From NCBI RefSeq assembly GCF_004123845.1, contig NZ_NBDP01000030.1, positions 868,001 through 932,000 on the forward strand: a stretch of 64,000 nucleotides of DNA, written 5' to 3'. The stretch's first letter is position 1; each line of letters starts with the position of its first letter. Made by a program: the position numbers and the translations under genes. The notes under the pieces are model-generated. The model was given only the letters and a program-made list of their open reading frames with translations, was not told the DNA's origin and ran no database searches. This DNA is from Allobosea sp. Tri-44. Its GTDB lineage: Bacteria; Pseudomonadota; Alphaproteobacteria; Rhizobiales; Beijerinckiaceae. This document shows positions 9,218 through 19,815 of this stretch, one piece after another.

Positions 9218-9709
9218 TTACCGCCGCAGCTTGTTGTAGCGCGCGATCAGCCTGTCGCGCTTGAGCCGGGACAGGCGGTCGATCCAGAAGACGCCGTCGA
9301 GCTGGTCGATCTCGTGCTGATGGCAGACGGCAAGCAGGCCGTCCGCGTCCTCGCTCTGCTCCGTCCCGCCGAGATCCTGATAGCGCACACGGATGCGGGC
9401 GTGGCGTTCGAGTTCGTCGGTGACGCCCGGCATCGAGACGCTGCCCTCGGTGTGACGGATGGTTTCGCGCGAGACCTGGTCCAGTTCCGGATTGACATAG
9501 GTGCGGACCTCGCCGGGCGAGAGCTCCAGTATGACGAGCCGCGAGAGCACGCCGATATGCGGCGCCGTGATGCCGACGCCCGGCGCGGCCCGCATCGTGT
9601 CGAGCAGATCCTCGGCGAGCGCGCGCAGATCGGCATCGAAGCGCGTGACCGGCTGCGCGGGCAGGCGCAGCCGGGGATCGGGAAAGGCAATGATGCTTCG
9701 GACAGCCAA
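9218..9709 (-). CDS. Peptide-deformylase-like protein with altered metal-binding motifs
   Basis: 163 aa with the overall peptide deformylase fold pattern, which normally removes the formyl group from nascent N-termini using Fe2+ or Zn2+. All three signature motifs deviate. Motif 1 is GVGITAPHIG, with His51 where Gln is usual. Motif 2 is EGSVS, with Ser90 in place of the metal-binding Cys. Motif 3 is HEIDQ, with Gln136 in place of the second metal-binding His. I checked these codons on the minus strand. A housekeeping def gene presumably exists elsewhere. The frame begins with TTG (9709), 14 bp after the fadJ stop, so it may be co-transcribed with the beta-oxidation genes. Catalysis is doubtful. 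Confidence 0.8.
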   Translation of the reverse strand: MAVRSIIAFPDPRLRLPAQPVTRFDADLRALAEDLLDTMRAAPGVGITAPHIGVLSRLVILELSPGEVRTYVNPELDQVSRETIRHTEGSVSMPGVTDELERHARIRVRYQDLGGTEQSEDADGLLAVCHQHEIDQLDGVFWIDRLSRLKRDRLIARYNKLRR

Positions 9710-9723
9710 GGCGCCGACTACAC

Positions 9724-11928
9724 CTAAGCCGCGGCCTTCTTCCCGGCGCTGCCGTAGAAGCTCTCGCCGGTCTTGGCCATGCGCTTCAGCAGCCGGTTCG
9801 GCTTGAAGCGTTCGCCATGCTTCTTGGCTAGGCCCTCGCAGAGCTTCACGAAGGCAGCCGCACCCATATTGTCGATGTAGCTCAGCGTGCCGCCCGAATA
9901 CGGCGCGAACCCGAAACCGATGATCGAGCCGACATCGGCCTCGCGCGGATCGGTGACGACGCCTTCCTCATAGGTCTTGGCCGCTTCCAGCGCCTGAGTA
10001 ACGAGCAGGCGATGCTTCAGCTCTTCCATGTCGACCAGCTCGGGCTCGAGCTTGTTCCTGGTGAGATCGGCAAGGCCGGGCCAGAGCCGCTTGGGACCGG
10101 CTTCCGGATAGTCGTAGAAGCCCTTCTTGTTCTTGCGGCCGAGGCGACCGTGCTTCTCGACCATCTCGGCGAGGAGCTTCTCCTGCGCCGGATCGACGGA
10201 GGCGTCGCCGAGCTGCGCCTTGGTCGCCTTCAGCACCTTGTAGGCGAGATCGACCGCGACCTCGTCATTGAGCGAGAGCGGGCCGACCGGCATGCCGGCC
10301 TGCTTGCCGGCAGCCTCGATCATCGCCGGCGGCACGCCTTCCATCAGCATGAGGTGGCCCTCGCGGATGTAGTTGCCGACGCAGCGATTGGCGTAGAAGC
10401 CGCGGGTGTCGTTGACGACGATCGGCGTCTTCTTGATGGCGCGGACGAAGTCGAGCGCCATGGCGAGCGCCTTCTTGCCGGTCTTCTTGGCCATGATGAT
10501 CTCGACCAGCAGCATCTTCTCGACCGGCGAGAAGAAGTGGATGCCGATGAAATTCTTCGGGCGCTCGCTGTGCTCGGCGAGGCCGGTGATCGGCAGCGTC
10601 GAGGTGTTGGAGCCGAAGATGGTCTTGGGACCGACCACAGCCTCGACCTTGGCGATGACCTCGGCCTTGACCTTGGGGTCCTCGAACACCGCCTCGACGA
10701 TCAGGTCGCAGCCCTTGAGGTCGGCATAGTCGGCGCTGGCCTTGATCCGGCCGAGCAGCGCATCGCGATCGGCGGTCTTGGCGCGGCCCTTGGTGATCTG
10801 GTCGGTGACCAGCTTGTGCGAATAGGCCTTGCCCTTCTCGGCAGCCTCGAGGTCCTTGTCGACGAGGACGACCTCGATGCCGGCATTGGCGGTGACATAG
10901 GCGATGCCGGCGCCCATGAAGCCGGCGCCGATGACGCCGATCTTCTTCAGCTTCGAAGCCGGGACGTCGGGCGGGCGGCGGGCGCCCTTGTTGAGCTCCT
11001 GCATCGAGACGAAGAGCGAGCGGATCATCGAGGCCGCCTCCTTCGTCCGCAGGATTTTCGCGAAATAGCGGCTCTCGACCTTGAGGGCGAGGTCCATCGG
11101 CAGTTGCAGGCCCTCATAGACCGCGCTCAGGATGGCGCGGGCGGCCGGGTAGTTGTCGTTGGTCTCGCGGCGATAGATCGCGCTGGCCGGCGGCCAGATC
11201 TGCATGCCGGCCGGCGAATGCACCTTGTTGGACGGCAGCTTGAACTTCGGATCGTCCCAGGGCTGCTTGGCCTGCGGATTGGCTTTCAGCCATTCCTTGG
11301 CGGTGGCGACGATCTGGTCGCGCGGCACGACCGCATGGACGAGGCCGGAGTTGCGGGCCGGCAGCGCCTTGATCTGCTCGCCCTTGAACATCATCTGCAG
11401 CGCGTCGCCGGTCTGCATCAGGCGCGAGACGCGCTGGGTGCCGCCGGCGCCGGGGAACAGCCCGACCTTGATCTCGGGCAGGCCGACGCGGGTCGAGGCA
11501 TCGTCCGAGACGACGCGCAGCTGGCAGGAGAGCGCGAGCTCGAAGGCGCCGCCGAGGCAGACGCCATGGATCGCCGCCGCAAACGGCTTCCCGCAGGTCT
11601 CGAGCTTGCGATAGAGTTGGCTGAGCTTGCGGCTCTCGTCGAAGAAGCGCTGCATCGCGATCTGCTCGCCCTGCTCCTTGGCGAGCTTGACATAGAGGTC
11701 GCGCAGGCCCTGCAGCATGGTGAGGTCGGCGCCGCCGGAGAAGGCCTCCTTGCCAGAGACGATGACGCAGCCCTTGATCGCCTCATCCGAGGCGACCTTG
11801 TCGACGATCTGATTGAGCTCTTCCATCACCTGCGGGGTGATGACGTTCATCGAACGCTCGGGCATGTCCCAGGTCAGGGTGGCGATGCCGTCGGCGTCGG
11901 TCTCGAAGCGGAAATTGACGAGGTTCAT
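9724..11928 (-). CDS. fadJ: Bifunctional enoyl-CoA hydratase / 3-hydroxyacyl-CoA dehydrogenase
   Basis: 734 aa multifunctional beta-oxidation alpha subunit. An N-terminal crotonase domain (about 1-200) has the oxyanion-hole region CLGGAFELALSC and GLFPGAGGTQR. A Rossmann NAD-binding domain starts near residue 335 (IGVIGAGFMGAGIAYV) with FGSNTSTLPIT and GIHFFSPVEKM, and the 3-hydroxyacyl-CoA dehydrogenase C-terminal domains follow. It hydrates 2-enoyl-CoA and oxidises L-3-hydroxyacyl-CoA with NAD. I chose ATG 11928 because a GAGGAGAG ribosome-binding site precedes it; the frame is open five codons further up. The thiolase gene lies 11 bp upstream, so the two are almost certainly one operon encoding an alpha-beta complex. 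Confidence 0.93.
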   Translation of the reverse strand: MNLVNFRFETDADGIATLTWDMPERSMNVITPQVMEELNQIVDKVASDEAIKGCVIVSGKEAFSGGADLTMLQGLRDLYVKLAKEQGEQIAMQRFFDESRKLSQLYRKLETCGKPFAAAIHGVCLGGAFELALSCQLRVVSDDASTRVGLPEIKVGLFPGAGGTQRVSRLMQTGDALQMMFKGEQIKALPARNSGLVHAVVPRDQIVATAKEWLKANPQAKQPWDDPKFKLPSNKVHSPAGMQIWPPASAIYRRETNDNYPAARAILSAVYEGLQLPMDLALKVESRYFAKILRTKEAASMIRSLFVSMQELNKGARRPPDVPASKLKKIGVIGAGFMGAGIAYVTANAGIEVVLVDKDLEAAEKGKAYSHKLVTDQITKGRAKTADRDALLGRIKASADYADLKGCDLIVEAVFEDPKVKAEVIAKVEAVVGPKTIFGSNTSTLPITGLAEHSERPKNFIGIHFFSPVEKMLLVEIIMAKKTGKKALAMALDFVRAIKKTPIVVNDTRGFYANRCVGNYIREGHLMLMEGVPPAMIEAAGKQAGMPVGPLSLNDEVAVDLAYKVLKATKAQLGDASVDPAQEKLLAEMVEKHGRLGRKNKKGFYDYPEAGPKRLWPGLADLTRNKLEPELVDMEELKHRLLVTQALEAAKTYEEGVVTDPREADVGSIIGFGFAPYSGGTLSYIDNMGAAAFVKLCEGLAKKHGERFKPNRLLKRMAKTGESFYGSAGKKAAA

Positions 11929-11939
11929 CGGCTCTCTCC

Positions 11940-13148
<1,209 letters not shown>

Positions 13149-13195
13149 CAAGGCCTCCCGGGCTGGCCGCGATTGCGGCTCGTTTCGGTCCCCGC

Positions 13196-13274
13196 CGTCA
13201 TGGTCGGGCTTGACCCGACCATTTCATGACGAGGCAATTCTGCAAGATGCCCGGGCCTGGGCCCGGGCATGACG
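13196..13274. repeat. Double hairpin palindromic element
   Basis: Two hairpins are bounded by CGTCAT and ATGACG. The first is TGGTCGGG/CCCGACCA with a 5-nt loop (13201-13221). The second is ATGCCCGGGCC/GGCCCGGGCAT with a 2-nt loop. They lie between the acyl-CoA dehydrogenase and thiolase genes; this could attenuate read-through. A member of the CGTCAT family. Confidence 0.75.
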
Positions 13275-13281
13275 TTCACGT

Positions 13282-15078
13282 TCAGAACTGCTCGGCGCTC
13301 AGCGCCATGGTCGAATCCGCCCCCGTGGTGATCCGCGCCAGATGGGCGGCGGTCTCGGGCAGCGAACGCTCCATGAAGAAGCGGGCGGTGACGAGCTTGG
13401 CGTTCATGCGCTCGGTCGCGCCATTCGCGCCGGCCTTGAGCTTGTCCTGCGCGACCTTGGCCATCTTGGCCCACATATAGCCGAGCGAGACCAGGCCGAG
13501 CAGGTGCATATAGTCATGCGCGCCGGCGCCGGCGTTGTCCGGCTTCGCGAGCGCGTTCTGCATGAACCACATCGTCCCCTGCTGGAGATGGCCGAGCGAG
13601 GCTGCGAGCGAAACCAGCAGCGGCTTCAACGCCTCGTCGCCCTCGTTCTCCTTCACGAAGGCGCCGACCTCGTTGAAGAAAGCCATGATGGCGCGGCCAC
13701 CGTCTCGGCCGAGCTTGCGGCCGACCAGGTCCATCGCCTGCACGCCGTTGGCGCCCTCGTAGATCATGGCGATGCGGGCATCGCGGACGAACTGCTCCAT
13801 GCCCCATTCGGCGATGTAGCCATGGCCGCCATACATCTGCTGGGCCTTCACCGCATTATCGAAGCCGACATCGGTGAGCACACCCTTGAGCACCGGCGTC
13901 ATCAGGCCGAGCTGATCGTCGGCGGCCTGGCGCTCGGCGGCGTCGGTCGAGCGGTGGGCGACGTCCGACTTGATCGCGTTCCAGAGCACGAAGGCGCGCG
14001 CCGCCTCGTTGAAGGCCTTGATCGACATCAGCGTGCGGCGCACGTCCGGATGGACGATGATCGGGTCGGCGGCCCTGTCGGGGTTCTTGGCGCCAGTCAG
14101 CGCGCGGCCCTGCAGGCGGTCCTTGGCGTAGACGACGGCGTTCTGATAGGCGACCTCGGACTGGGCCAGGCCCTGGATCGCGACGCCGAGGCGGGCCTCG
14201 TTCATCATCACGAACATGGCGTTGAGACCCTTGTTCTCGGTCCCGACCAGCCAGCCCCTGGCCCCGTCATAGTTCATGACGCAGGTCGAATTGCCGTGAA
14301 TCCCCATCTTGTGCTCGATCGAGCCGCAGGAGACGTGGTTGTTCGCGCCGACCGAGCCGTCGGCACCGACCTCGTTGCGCGGCACGACGAAGAGCGAGAT
14401 GCCCTTGACGCCCTGCGGCGCGCCCTCGATGCGGGCGAGCACGAGGTGGACGATGTTTTCGGTGATGTCCTGCTCGCCGGCCGAGATGAAGATCTTGGTG
14501 CCGGTGATCGCATAGGTGCCGTCGCCGTTCGGCACGGCCTTGGTCTTGATCAGGCCGAGATCGGTGCCGCAATGCGGCTCGGTCAGGTTCATCGTGCCCG
14601 ACCAGGTACCTTCGGCCATCTTCGGCAGATAGGTGCGCTTCACCTCGTCGGAGCCGTGGACATAGAGCGCGGCCATCGCGCCCATGGTCAGGCCGGGATA
14701 CATCGAGAACGCCATGTTCGCCGAGGAGGAGAACTCGTTCATGATGGCGCCGAGCGTATAGGGCAACCCCTGGCCGCCATATTCCGGGTCCATGGCGAGC
14801 CCGACCCAACCGCCGGCGGCATAGGCCTCATAGGCCTGCTTGAAGCCCTTCGGGGTCGTCACCGAGCCGTCATCGTTGCGCTTGCAACCTTCCTTGTCGC
14901 CGGAATGGTTGAGCGGCTGCAGCACCTCCTCGCAGAGCTTGGCGCCCTCGCCGAGCACGGCCTCGACCAGATCGGGCGTCGCCTCGGCGAAGCCCGGCAG
15001 GTTGTTGTAGCGCTCGAACTGGAAGACGTCGTTGAGCAGGAACAGCGTGTCTTCGACGGGTGCCTTGTAAACCGGCAT
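13282..15078 (-). CDS. Acyl-CoA dehydrogenase, long C-terminally extended type
   Basis: 598 aa FAD enzyme that introduces the 2,3 double bond into acyl-CoA. N-terminal helical domain; GLAMDPEYGGQGLPYTLGA; then MNLTEPHCGTDLG, the FAD/substrate segment. The catalytic Glu lies in MIYEGANGVQAMDLVGRKL (about residue 440). An acyl-CoA dehydrogenase C-terminal extension follows (about 460-598), making it longer than the roughly 380-aa type. ATG 15078 has a GGGAGGAA ribosome-binding site. It heads the beta-oxidation cluster, 262 bp downstream of the merR stop, and that gap probably carries its own promoter. Confidence 0.93.
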   Translation of the reverse strand: MPVYKAPVEDTLFLLNDVFQFERYNNLPGFAEATPDLVEAVLGEGAKLCEEVLQPLNHSGDKEGCKRNDDGSVTTPKGFKQAYEAYAAGGWVGLAMDPEYGGQGLPYTLGAIMNEFSSSANMAFSMYPGLTMGAMAALYVHGSDEVKRTYLPKMAEGTWSGTMNLTEPHCGTDLGLIKTKAVPNGDGTYAITGTKIFISAGEQDITENIVHLVLARIEGAPQGVKGISLFVVPRNEVGADGSVGANNHVSCGSIEHKMGIHGNSTCVMNYDGARGWLVGTENKGLNAMFVMMNEARLGVAIQGLAQSEVAYQNAVVYAKDRLQGRALTGAKNPDRAADPIIVHPDVRRTLMSIKAFNEAARAFVLWNAIKSDVAHRSTDAAERQAADDQLGLMTPVLKGVLTDVGFDNAVKAQQMYGGHGYIAEWGMEQFVRDARIAMIYEGANGVQAMDLVGRKLGRDGGRAIMAFFNEVGAFVKENEGDEALKPLLVSLAASLGHLQQGTMWFMQNALAKPDNAGAGAHDYMHLLGLVSLGYMWAKMAKVAQDKLKAGANGATERMNAKLVTARFFMERSLPETAAHLARITTGADSTMALSAEQF

Positions 15079-15264
15079 CGCATTCCTCCCTGGCGTTTTG
15101 ACAACGATCTTGGACGAAGCTTGCCGGCTCTATATGACAGCGGCGCCTCGGAATAGTTCATATATAAACTATCTGGTCGCAGCTTGCCAAGGGGCCACAT
15201 CAACTTTTTCGCCCGGACAGCGCTGCCAAGAGAGATTGGCGCGAGCAGCGATCGGCTTGCAAAC

Positions 15265-15298
15265 GAAAAATGCCCCGGACCGGCGAGGTTCGGGGCAT
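15265..15298 (-). terminator. Factor-independent terminator of the MerR gene
   Basis: Read on the minus strand, ATGCCCCG pairs with CGGGGCAT, and the hairpin is followed directly by TTTTTCG. Stem plus T-tract immediately 3' of the merR stop is a classical intrinsic terminator. It separates merR from the acyl-CoA dehydrogenase gene. Confidence 0.85.
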
Positions 15299-15340
15299 CG
15301 TGATCTCAGCGGTATGGGCCGGTCAGCCGACCGGGCCGCG

Positions 15341-15802
15341 TCAGGCGTCGAGGCGCGAAAGAGTCGTCTCGAGCTCGGCGATGGCGGCCTCGATCTCGGT
15401 GCGCTGGCTGCGCAGCAATTCAAGCTGCTCGGCGATCTGGCTGCGGCTGAGCTGCAGGCCACCGACCGAGGCGGACGGCTCCTTGCCCTTGATCTCCTTG
15501 CCTTCCTCATTGGCGAGCATGGCGCGGATCTCGACCAGCGTGAAGCCGAGCTGCTTGCCCTTGAGGATGAGCGCGAGGCGGGCACGGTCGCGGCCGGAAT
15601 AGATCCGGGTCAGGCCCGAACGGGCCGGCGCTAGCAAGCCGCGCGATTCATAGAAGCGCAATGTGCGCAGGGTGACGCCGAACTCGCGGGCGAGATCGCT
15701 GATGGTGAAGCCACCGGCTTCGCTGTCGTTCGTCGTCTGGGGGGAGGCGGAGCGGCCGTCGTGACTCGGTGTGGCCGCCAGAGCTGAGCCTTGGCGCGGC
15801 AT
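15341..15802 (-). CDS. MerR-family transcriptional regulator
   Basis: About 153 aa. The MerR DNA-binding domain starts with FTISDLAREFGVTLRTLRFYESRGLL, cited here in two overlapping parts: FTISDLAREFGV and TLRTLRFYESRGLL. Wing residues TRIYSGRDRARL and an effector-side coiled coil (QIAEQLELLRSQRTEIEAAI) follow. There is no metal-binding Cys cluster, so it is not a metal sensor of the classical type. Its position upstream of an acyl-CoA dehydrogenase/thiolase/fadJ cluster suggests control of fatty-acid or branched-chain acyl-CoA breakdown, by analogy with LiuR-like MerR proteins (inference). Starts at 15802 (AAGGA, 6-nt spacing) and 15844 (AGGAG) are both plausible; I chose the shorter. Confidence 0.87.
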   Translation of the reverse strand: MPRQGSALAATPSHDGRSASPQTTNDSEAGGFTISDLAREFGVTLRTLRFYESRGLLAPARSGLTRIYSGRDRARLALILKGKQLGFTLVEIRAMLANEEGKEIKGKEPSASVGGLQLSRSQIAEQLELLRSQRTEIEAAIAELETTLSRLDA

Positions 15803-16171
15803 ATCTGATCCTTGCGGGTTGCGGGGCGGAGCTGCCTGCCCCATCGGAAGGCGCTCCTGCGTTGCCGGCAATGTAGGGGCTACGGCTCCCTTACGTCACG
15901 TTATTCGCCTCCGGCTGGGGGTAAGTTACGGTTATGCCCCGTGTATACCGAGCCTCGAACGGGCTGTCGTGGCGCATGTTTGGACAAAATTAACGTCCGC
16001 GCCCCTGATCTTAACGCTCTGTTTACCGTGACTGCGAAAAGTCGGTACCGCGATCTCCAGCATCAGCCACATCAACCCGATGTTCATGAATGCCGAGATC
16101 GCAGGGGCGCCGCCGCATGAGGGGGCTGCGCGCTCGCTAAGCCAAGACCGGCCCCTCGAGGCGAACGTGAC
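15803..16171. promoter_or_regulatory. Divergent upstream region of merR and the PodJ-like gene
   Basis: No gene is visible in this stretch of about 370 bp, apart from the possible upstream start of merR. TTACGTCAC at 15891-15899 and GTAAGTTACGG at 15929-15939 are TTAC-containing elements near the merR start that could be operator half-sites. The segment 15960-16060 is AT-richer than the surroundings and probably contains the podJ promoter. No firm promoter call is possible. Confidence 0.4.
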
Positions 16172-19100
16172 ATGGCGACCAGCCTGCCCTGGAGCGTCAA
16201 GGGCGTCGACCCGCGCACACGCGATGCGGCGAAGACTGCCGCACGCCGGGCCGGGATGACGCTCGGCGAATGGCTCGACAGCAAGATCCGCGAAGAGGCC
16301 GGCGAACCCGATTCCGTCGTCAACGAGGCGGAAGAGCAAGACATCGTCGCGCTGTCGGAGCGCCTCGCCCGCCTCTCCCAGGGTGGGATGCAGACGGCCG
16401 CGGCACCCCAGGCTGCCAATGCCAGGCCGGAGATCGCGCGTGATCGTATGGACGCGTTCATCACCCAGGCGGCGATGGCGGAGCGCCTGACGCGCGACAG
16501 CAATGCCAGGACAGCAAGCGCCCTCGACTCGATCGCCAAGTGGATGGAGCGCACCGAGAGCCGGTTGTCGCAAGGCGAGCGTGCCACGGTCGAGCGGCAG
16601 GAACGCACCACCAGCGTGATCGCCGATTCCATCAAGGCGATGGGCGAACGCCTCAGCGAGATGGAGCGGCGGGCCGAGGAGGCGAGCCGCCGGCCGGTCG
16701 CGCCGCCGCCACCACCGCCGCGTCCGGTGCTGAGCCGCGACGGCCTGGCCGCCGCCGTTTCCGATATCCGCTCGCGCCAGCGCTCCCTCGACGGTGATGC
16801 GCGCGCTACCGCTTTCGAGCGGCCGGCCCCCGCGCCGTCGCTCGCGAGCCTGCGCGACGATTTGCGCCAGCTCAGCGACCGGATCGCCCCAGCCCCGCAG
16901 CCCGTGCCGCGCGCCGAAGACCAGCGCGGCGCCTACCGGCCGCTGGAGCGCGCAATCGGCGAGCTCGGCGCCCGGCTCGATCGCTTCGACGGGCGTGACC
17001 GGCTCGATCCGGTCCTCAAGCCTTTGGCGCGGATTGAATCCGAGATCGGCCGGCTGGCCGAGACGCGTTCCAATGAAAGCTACAATCGCTTCGAGCTGGA
17101 GATCGCCCATCTCGCCGCCAAGGTCGACGCGCTCGCCACGCGCGGCGGCGACCGCCAGACGATCGCCCCGATCCTGAACGAGCTGGCCGAGCTGCGCGAG
17201 GTCGTCTCCTCGTCGGATGGCCGGCGGTTCGACGATCTCTCGCTGCAGCTCAACGCGCTGACCTCGGATGTCGGCCGCCTGCGCGACGACAATCGCGACC
17301 TGCACGGCCTGTCGCTGGCGATCGAGGATGTGCGCGAGACGCTGCTTTCTGATCGCTCGCGCGAGCGCCTCGGCGAGAGCGGCCCGCTGCTTGCCTTGTC
17401 GCGCCAGGTCGAAGCGCTCGCTCAGAAGATCGATTCTCTGCCGGCGATGAAGACCTCCGTCATCGACGGCCAGGTCGACCAGCTGATCGCCCGTCTCGGC
17501 GAGCTCGACGCCAGCGGGCGCCCGGCGTCCAATGAGCTGGCCGAGCGCATCGAAGCCCTGGTGGTCAAACTCGAACACCTCGCCGACAAGGCCCCGAGCC
17601 GGCTCGATGAACGGATCGAGGCGCTGACCAGCCGCGTCGAGCAGCTCGCGGCCTCGAGCACCCTCGCCCACATGGTCGACGATGGCGGAACCCCGCTGGC
17701 GCGGGTCGACATGCGGCCGGTCGAGGAGATGCTGCGCGGCCTTGCAGCCAAGATCGACGAAGCCGGCCGGCCGGGCGCCGGTTCGGATTCCTTCGATGCG
17801 CTGGAGCAGCAGATCGCGGGCCTGACGCAGCGGCTCGACGAGCAGGCGGCGACGCGCACGGCCGAAAACGGCATCGAGCGGACGCTACAGGATCTCGTGG
17901 TCCATCTGCAGGGCATGCGCGAGGACACCGCCGTCACCGCCGAGCGCGCTGCACGGGCCGCCATGGCCGACATGGCGCCGTCGCGCGGCGCGAGCCTGTC
18001 CGAGCTCAGCGATCTCATGACCGGCCTGCGCGAGACCCATGTCTCGGCCGGGCGCGAGACGCAGGATGCGATCGGCGCAGTCCACCGGACGCTGGAAACC
18101 ATCATCGGCCGCCTCGGCGACCTCGAATCCGAGCTCGGTGTCGACCGCGGCCGCCGCGGCAGCGCAGCGGCGCCGCGGGCTCAGGCCGCAACCGAGGCCG
18201 AAGATGCGAGGGCACCGGCCCTCACCGCACCGGTGATGGCCGAGCGCTTCGCCGCCGAGCCGCGGCTGCCGCGCACAAGCGGGCTCGATCTGCCGCTGGA
18301 GCCCGGCTCCGGCCGGCCGCGCCCCGATGCGCCCGCCCCGCAGGGCAATGATCCCCAGGCCGTGCGCCAGAGCCTGATCGCCGCGGCACGGCGCTCCGCC
18401 AAGGCCGCCAGCGAGGCAGCCTCCGCCAATCCCACGGCCGTGGCCGAGACGACCAAGCCCGGCAAGGCCGGCAAGCCGGCCTCCAGCGGGCGCCTCAAGG
18501 AGATCATGGAGAAGCGCCGGCGGCCGCTGCTGCTCAGCTTCGCCGCCCTTATCCTGGCGGTCGGCGCCGCGGGGACCTACCTGTCCCAGCAGAGCGCCAA
18601 GAAGCAGGTGGCGAACGAGAGCATCCAGACCGCCCCCTCCAAGGCCGCGCCCGTCGAGACGCCGGCGATCCAGCCGACACCGCAGTCCGCCCCGATCGAG
18701 CAGGCGGCTCCGCCGGTAAAGGATCAGAATTCCGCCCTGCCTCCCCTGCAGCTCGGCACGACACCGGCACAGGCAGCCGCGTTCGCGCCTGTCCCGACCT
18801 TGCCGGCAGCGAGCCCAGAGACGCCAGCTGCCACAGTGCCCTCCCTGGTCGCCGCACTGCCCCTGCAGAGCCCGTCCGAGGCGACCGAGACCGTCACCGG
18901 CATCGGCGATCTGCCGGCAGCGCTCGGCAGCGCCGGCCTGCGCAAGGCGGCGCTCGCGGGCGATGCGCGCGCCGTCTATCAGCTCGCCGCCCAGGCGGCG
19001 GACGCACCGGCCAATCGCGACCCGAAGCTGGCGCTGCGCCTGTTCGAGCGCGCCGCCGTCGCCGGCCTCACGCCTGCCCAGTTCCGCCTCGGCAACATGT

Positions 19101-19588
19101 TCGAGAAGGGCATCGGCACCAATCGCGACCCGGCGCTCGCCAAGGTCTGGTATGGCCGCGCCGCCGAACGCGGCAACGCCAAGGCGATGCACAATCTCGC
19201 GGTGCTCTACGCCGAAGGCGCCGGCGGCAAGCCGGACTACGCCACGGCGACCGAATGGTTCCGCCGCGCCGCCGAGCACGGCGTGCGCGACAGCCAGTAC
19301 AACCTCGCCATCCTGCTCGGCCGCGGCCTCGGCGCACCGGCCGATCTCGGCCAGTCCTATCGCTGGTTCGCGATCGCCGCCGCCCAGGGCGACGAGGATG
19401 CAGGGCGCAAGCGCGACGAGGTCGCGGGCCGGCTCTCCGCCAGCGATCTTGCCGCGGCCAAGGCGGCGACAGAGAGCTGGAAGCCGAAGCCGCTGGAGGC
19501 GAACGCCAACGAGGTGACGCCGCCGGCAAAGGGCTGGGACGAGCAGCCGGTCGCAGCCAAGAAGCCGGCGAAGCCCGGCCGCGGCTGA
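16172..19588 (+). CDS. podJ: PodJ-like polar localisation factor with Sel1 repeats
   Basis: 1138 aa. The N-terminal motif (LPWSVKGVDPRTRDAAKTAA, then RRAGMTLGEWLDSKI) is characteristic of the rhizobial localisation factor PodJ/PodJL. A long Ala/Glu/Arg-rich region (about 100-690), predicted coiled coil, is rich in regularly spaced heptad leucines. One transmembrane helix lies at about 783-804 (LLLSFAALILAVGAAGTYL). A Pro/Ala-rich periplasmic linker leads to Sel1/TPR-like repeats at about 950-1100 (ERAAVAGLTPAQFRLGNMFE, WYGRAAERGNAKAMHNLAVL). PodJ proteins organise the cell pole and division-related factors. I see no C-terminal peptidoglycan-binding domain after the repeats. Confidence 0.8.
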   Translation: MATSLPWSVKGVDPRTRDAAKTAARRAGMTLGEWLDSKIREEAGEPDSVVNEAEEQDIVALSERLARLSQGGMQTAAAPQAANARPEIARDRMDAFITQAAMAERLTRDSNARTASALDSIAKWMERTESRLSQGERATVERQERTTSVIADSIKAMGERLSEMERRAEEASRRPVAPPPPPPRPVLSRDGLAAAVSDIRSRQRSLDGDARATAFERPAPAPSLASLRDDLRQLSDRIAPAPQPVPRAEDQRGAYRPLERAIGELGARLDRFDGRDRLDPVLKPLARIESEIGRLAETRSNESYNRFELEIAHLAAKVDALATRGGDRQTIAPILNELAELREVVSSSDGRRFDDLSLQLNALTSDVGRLRDDNRDLHGLSLAIEDVRETLLSDRSRERLGESGPLLALSRQVEALAQKIDSLPAMKTSVIDGQVDQLIARLGELDASGRPASNELAERIEALVVKLEHLADKAPSRLDERIEALTSRVEQLAASSTLAHMVDDGGTPLARVDMRPVEEMLRGLAAKIDEAGRPGAGSDSFDALEQQIAGLTQRLDEQAATRTAENGIERTLQDLVVHLQGMREDTAVTAERAARAAMADMAPSRGASLSELSDLMTGLRETHVSAGRETQDAIGAVHRTLETIIGRLGDLESELGVDRGRRGSAAAPRAQAATEAEDARAPALTAPVMAERFAAEPRLPRTSGLDLPLEPGSGRPRPDAPAPQGNDPQAVRQSLIAAARRSAKAASEAASANPTAVAETTKPGKAGKPASSGRLKEIMEKRRRPLLLSFAALILAVGAAGTYLSQQSAKKQVANESIQTAPSKAAPVETPAIQPTPQSAPIEQAAPPVKDQNSALPPLQLGTTPAQAAAFAPVPTLPAASPETPAATVPSLVAALPLQSPSEATETVTGIGDLPAALGSAGLRKAALAGDARAVYQLAAQAADAPANRDPKLALRLFERAAVAGLTPAQFRLGNMFEKGIGTNRDPALAKVWYGRAAERGNAKAMHNLAVLYAEGAGGKPDYATATEWFRRAAEHGVRDSQYNLAILLGRGLGAPADLGQSYRWFAIAAAQGDEDAGRKRDEVAGRLSASDLAAAKAATESWKPKPLEANANEVTPPAKGWDEQPVAAKKPAKPGRG

Positions 19589-19744
19589 GTCGTCGCGGCA
19601 CGAGCCCTTCAGCAGGCGCCCGAGAGTCCCTCAGAGCTGCACAAATTGAAAAGGTTTCGGCTGTAGCGTCACTGGCTCGACGCTGCAGCACGTTCCGTTC
19701 GGCCCGAATTCGCGCCGGTAAGGCAGATCGGGCACGTTCTCGTC

Positions 19745-19772
19745 GCAAAAGTGGTGTCCACTTCTGCGGACC
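19745..19772. repeat. Short palindrome, AAGTGG-CCACTT type
   Basis: AAGTGG-TGT-CCACTT flanked by GCA and CTGC, in the gap between the podJ-like and tauE genes. It resembles the core of the longer perfect palindrome at 39088-39128, so it may be a decayed relative. Confidence 0.45.
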
Positions 19773-19815
19773 ATGCCCGGCGTGAAGGCGTCGACGGCGG
19801 ACGGGGTTTGGAAGA

